Below, one piece after another: positions 63,742-64,000 of a DNA stretch of 64,000 nucleotides. Each line of letters opens with the position of its first letter. Position 1 is the stretch's first letter. Origin of the DNA: DATAGF01 sp963819845 (lineage in GTDB: Bacteria; Actinomycetota; Thermoleophilia; Miltoncostaeales; Miltoncostaeaceae); the NCBI GenBank assembly GCA_963819845.1, contig CAWFXQ010000002.1, positions 1 through 64,000 of the forward strand, in the 5' to 3' direction. The notes under the pieces are model-generated. The model was not told where the DNA came from and made no database searches. It saw nothing but the letters and a program-made list of their open reading frames with translations. A program made the position numbers and the translations under genes.

Positions 63742-64000
63742 CTAGTTCTCGCAGCTCGTCTCGGGGCCGCCGCCGCTGCTTCGGCAGGTGTCGGTCCCCA
63801 GCCCGCCGTTGAGGTTGTTGCGCGCGGGGCCGCCGTCGAGGTTGTCGTCCTCGCGCCCGCCGAGCAGGCGGTCGGAGCCGCGCTCGCCGATGAGCGTGTC
63901 CGCGCCCTCGTCGCCCTGGACGCGATCGGCGCCGGGGCCGCCGTTGACGAGGTCGCCGCCCGGGCCGCCCTCGAGCTGGTCGTCGCCCTCGTTGCCGGCC
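63742..64000 (-). CDS. C-terminal end of an RTX-repeat (calcium-binding) protein, 5' part outside window
   Basis: The last 85 residues before TAG 63742-63744 are hemolysin-type nonapeptide repeats GGxGxDxLx (EGDDQLEGGPGGDLVNGGPG, then ADRVQGDEGADTLIGERGSD, then RLLGGREDDNLDGG) and a short tail with two Cys (TDTCRSSGGGPETSCEN). Such repeats form a Ca-loaded β-roll in secreted proteins. The rest lies beyond the window end, so the catalytic or adhesive part is unknown. Confidence 0.85.
   Translation of the reverse strand, partial: AGNEGDDQLEGGPGGDLVNGGPGADRVQGDEGADTLIGERGSDRLLGGREDDNLDGGPARNNLNGGLGTDTCRSSGGGPETSCEN

Overview
The window is 64 kb of a very GC-rich bacterial chromosome. Dense gene packing, many GTGA/ATGA start-stop overlaps, frequent GTG starts, a mycobacterial-type LexA box, -10 hexamers of the TANNNT type placed 6-7 nt before start codons (leaderless mRNAs) and a SARP/BTAD regulator all point to an Actinomycetota member. 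The gene content (DUF6325 plus SHOCT pair, LAL/MalT-type regulators, DUF4396, GH63-like enzyme) would suit a deep lineage such as Thermoleophilia, but no rRNA or marker phylogeny is present to prove it.

Region 1, about 1-22.3 kb, looks accessory. It holds a CobW metallochaperone, a Na+/H+ antiporter broken by two 1-base insertions, three large LAL (MalT-like) LuxR regulators, an MFS exporter, two carboxymuconolactone-decarboxylase-like genes, a Pro/Gly-rich tandem-repeat ORF, a SHOCT/DUF6325 pair, a lipoprotein, a two-TM K+ channel, a large membrane protein, an arylsulfatase, two paralogous 60-residue membrane proteins and several gene fragments. Two recurrent regulatory-looking motifs tie the region together: a perfect palindrome TCACCCGGGTGA (four copies, three of them exactly 38 nt before a -10-like hexamer) and an imperfect CATCnCC..GGGATGA element (eight copies). 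A tRNA-Gly(CCC) gene closes the region, with its 3' end facing it.

Region 2, about 22.4-43.4 kb, is mostly core: VOC protein, argS, rlmH, M48 protease, phosphoesterase, a NifS-like protein without the PLP lysine followed by a TusA-like protein, a DUF4396 protein, an SOS-box-controlled radical SAM gene, the glycolytic operon gap-pgk-tpiA-gpmI, a nuclease lipoprotein, uvrC-rapZ-yvcK (without whiA), a VapBC-type toxin-antitoxin pair and a TadE/TadE/(TadE-like + VanY + lytic transglycosylase) operon.

Region 3, 43.4-52.3 kb, is the most unusual: a three-gene operon for a fused, two-headed acyl-CoA-dehydratase activase, a 2-hydroxyacyl-CoA-dehydratase-like cysteine-rich protein and a 98-residue protein. 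It is divergent from a 1079-residue NTPase/BTAD regulator, and the shared promoter region holds three heptamer direct repeats at 22- and 11-bp spacing, the known signature of SARP binding sites.

Region 4, 52.3-64 kb: thrS, small membrane proteins, a second VapBC-type pair, a NarL-type two-component system with three tiny downstream genes, a MacB/FtsX-type ABC exporter with a 20-bp palindrome between the two units, a GH63-like glycoside hydrolase and the C-terminus of an RTX-repeat protein.

Six single-base indels that restore frame exactly (two in the antiporter, two in the first LuxR gene, one in the second, one in the otherwise perfect gap gene) suggest that part of the gene decay is sequencing or assembly error.
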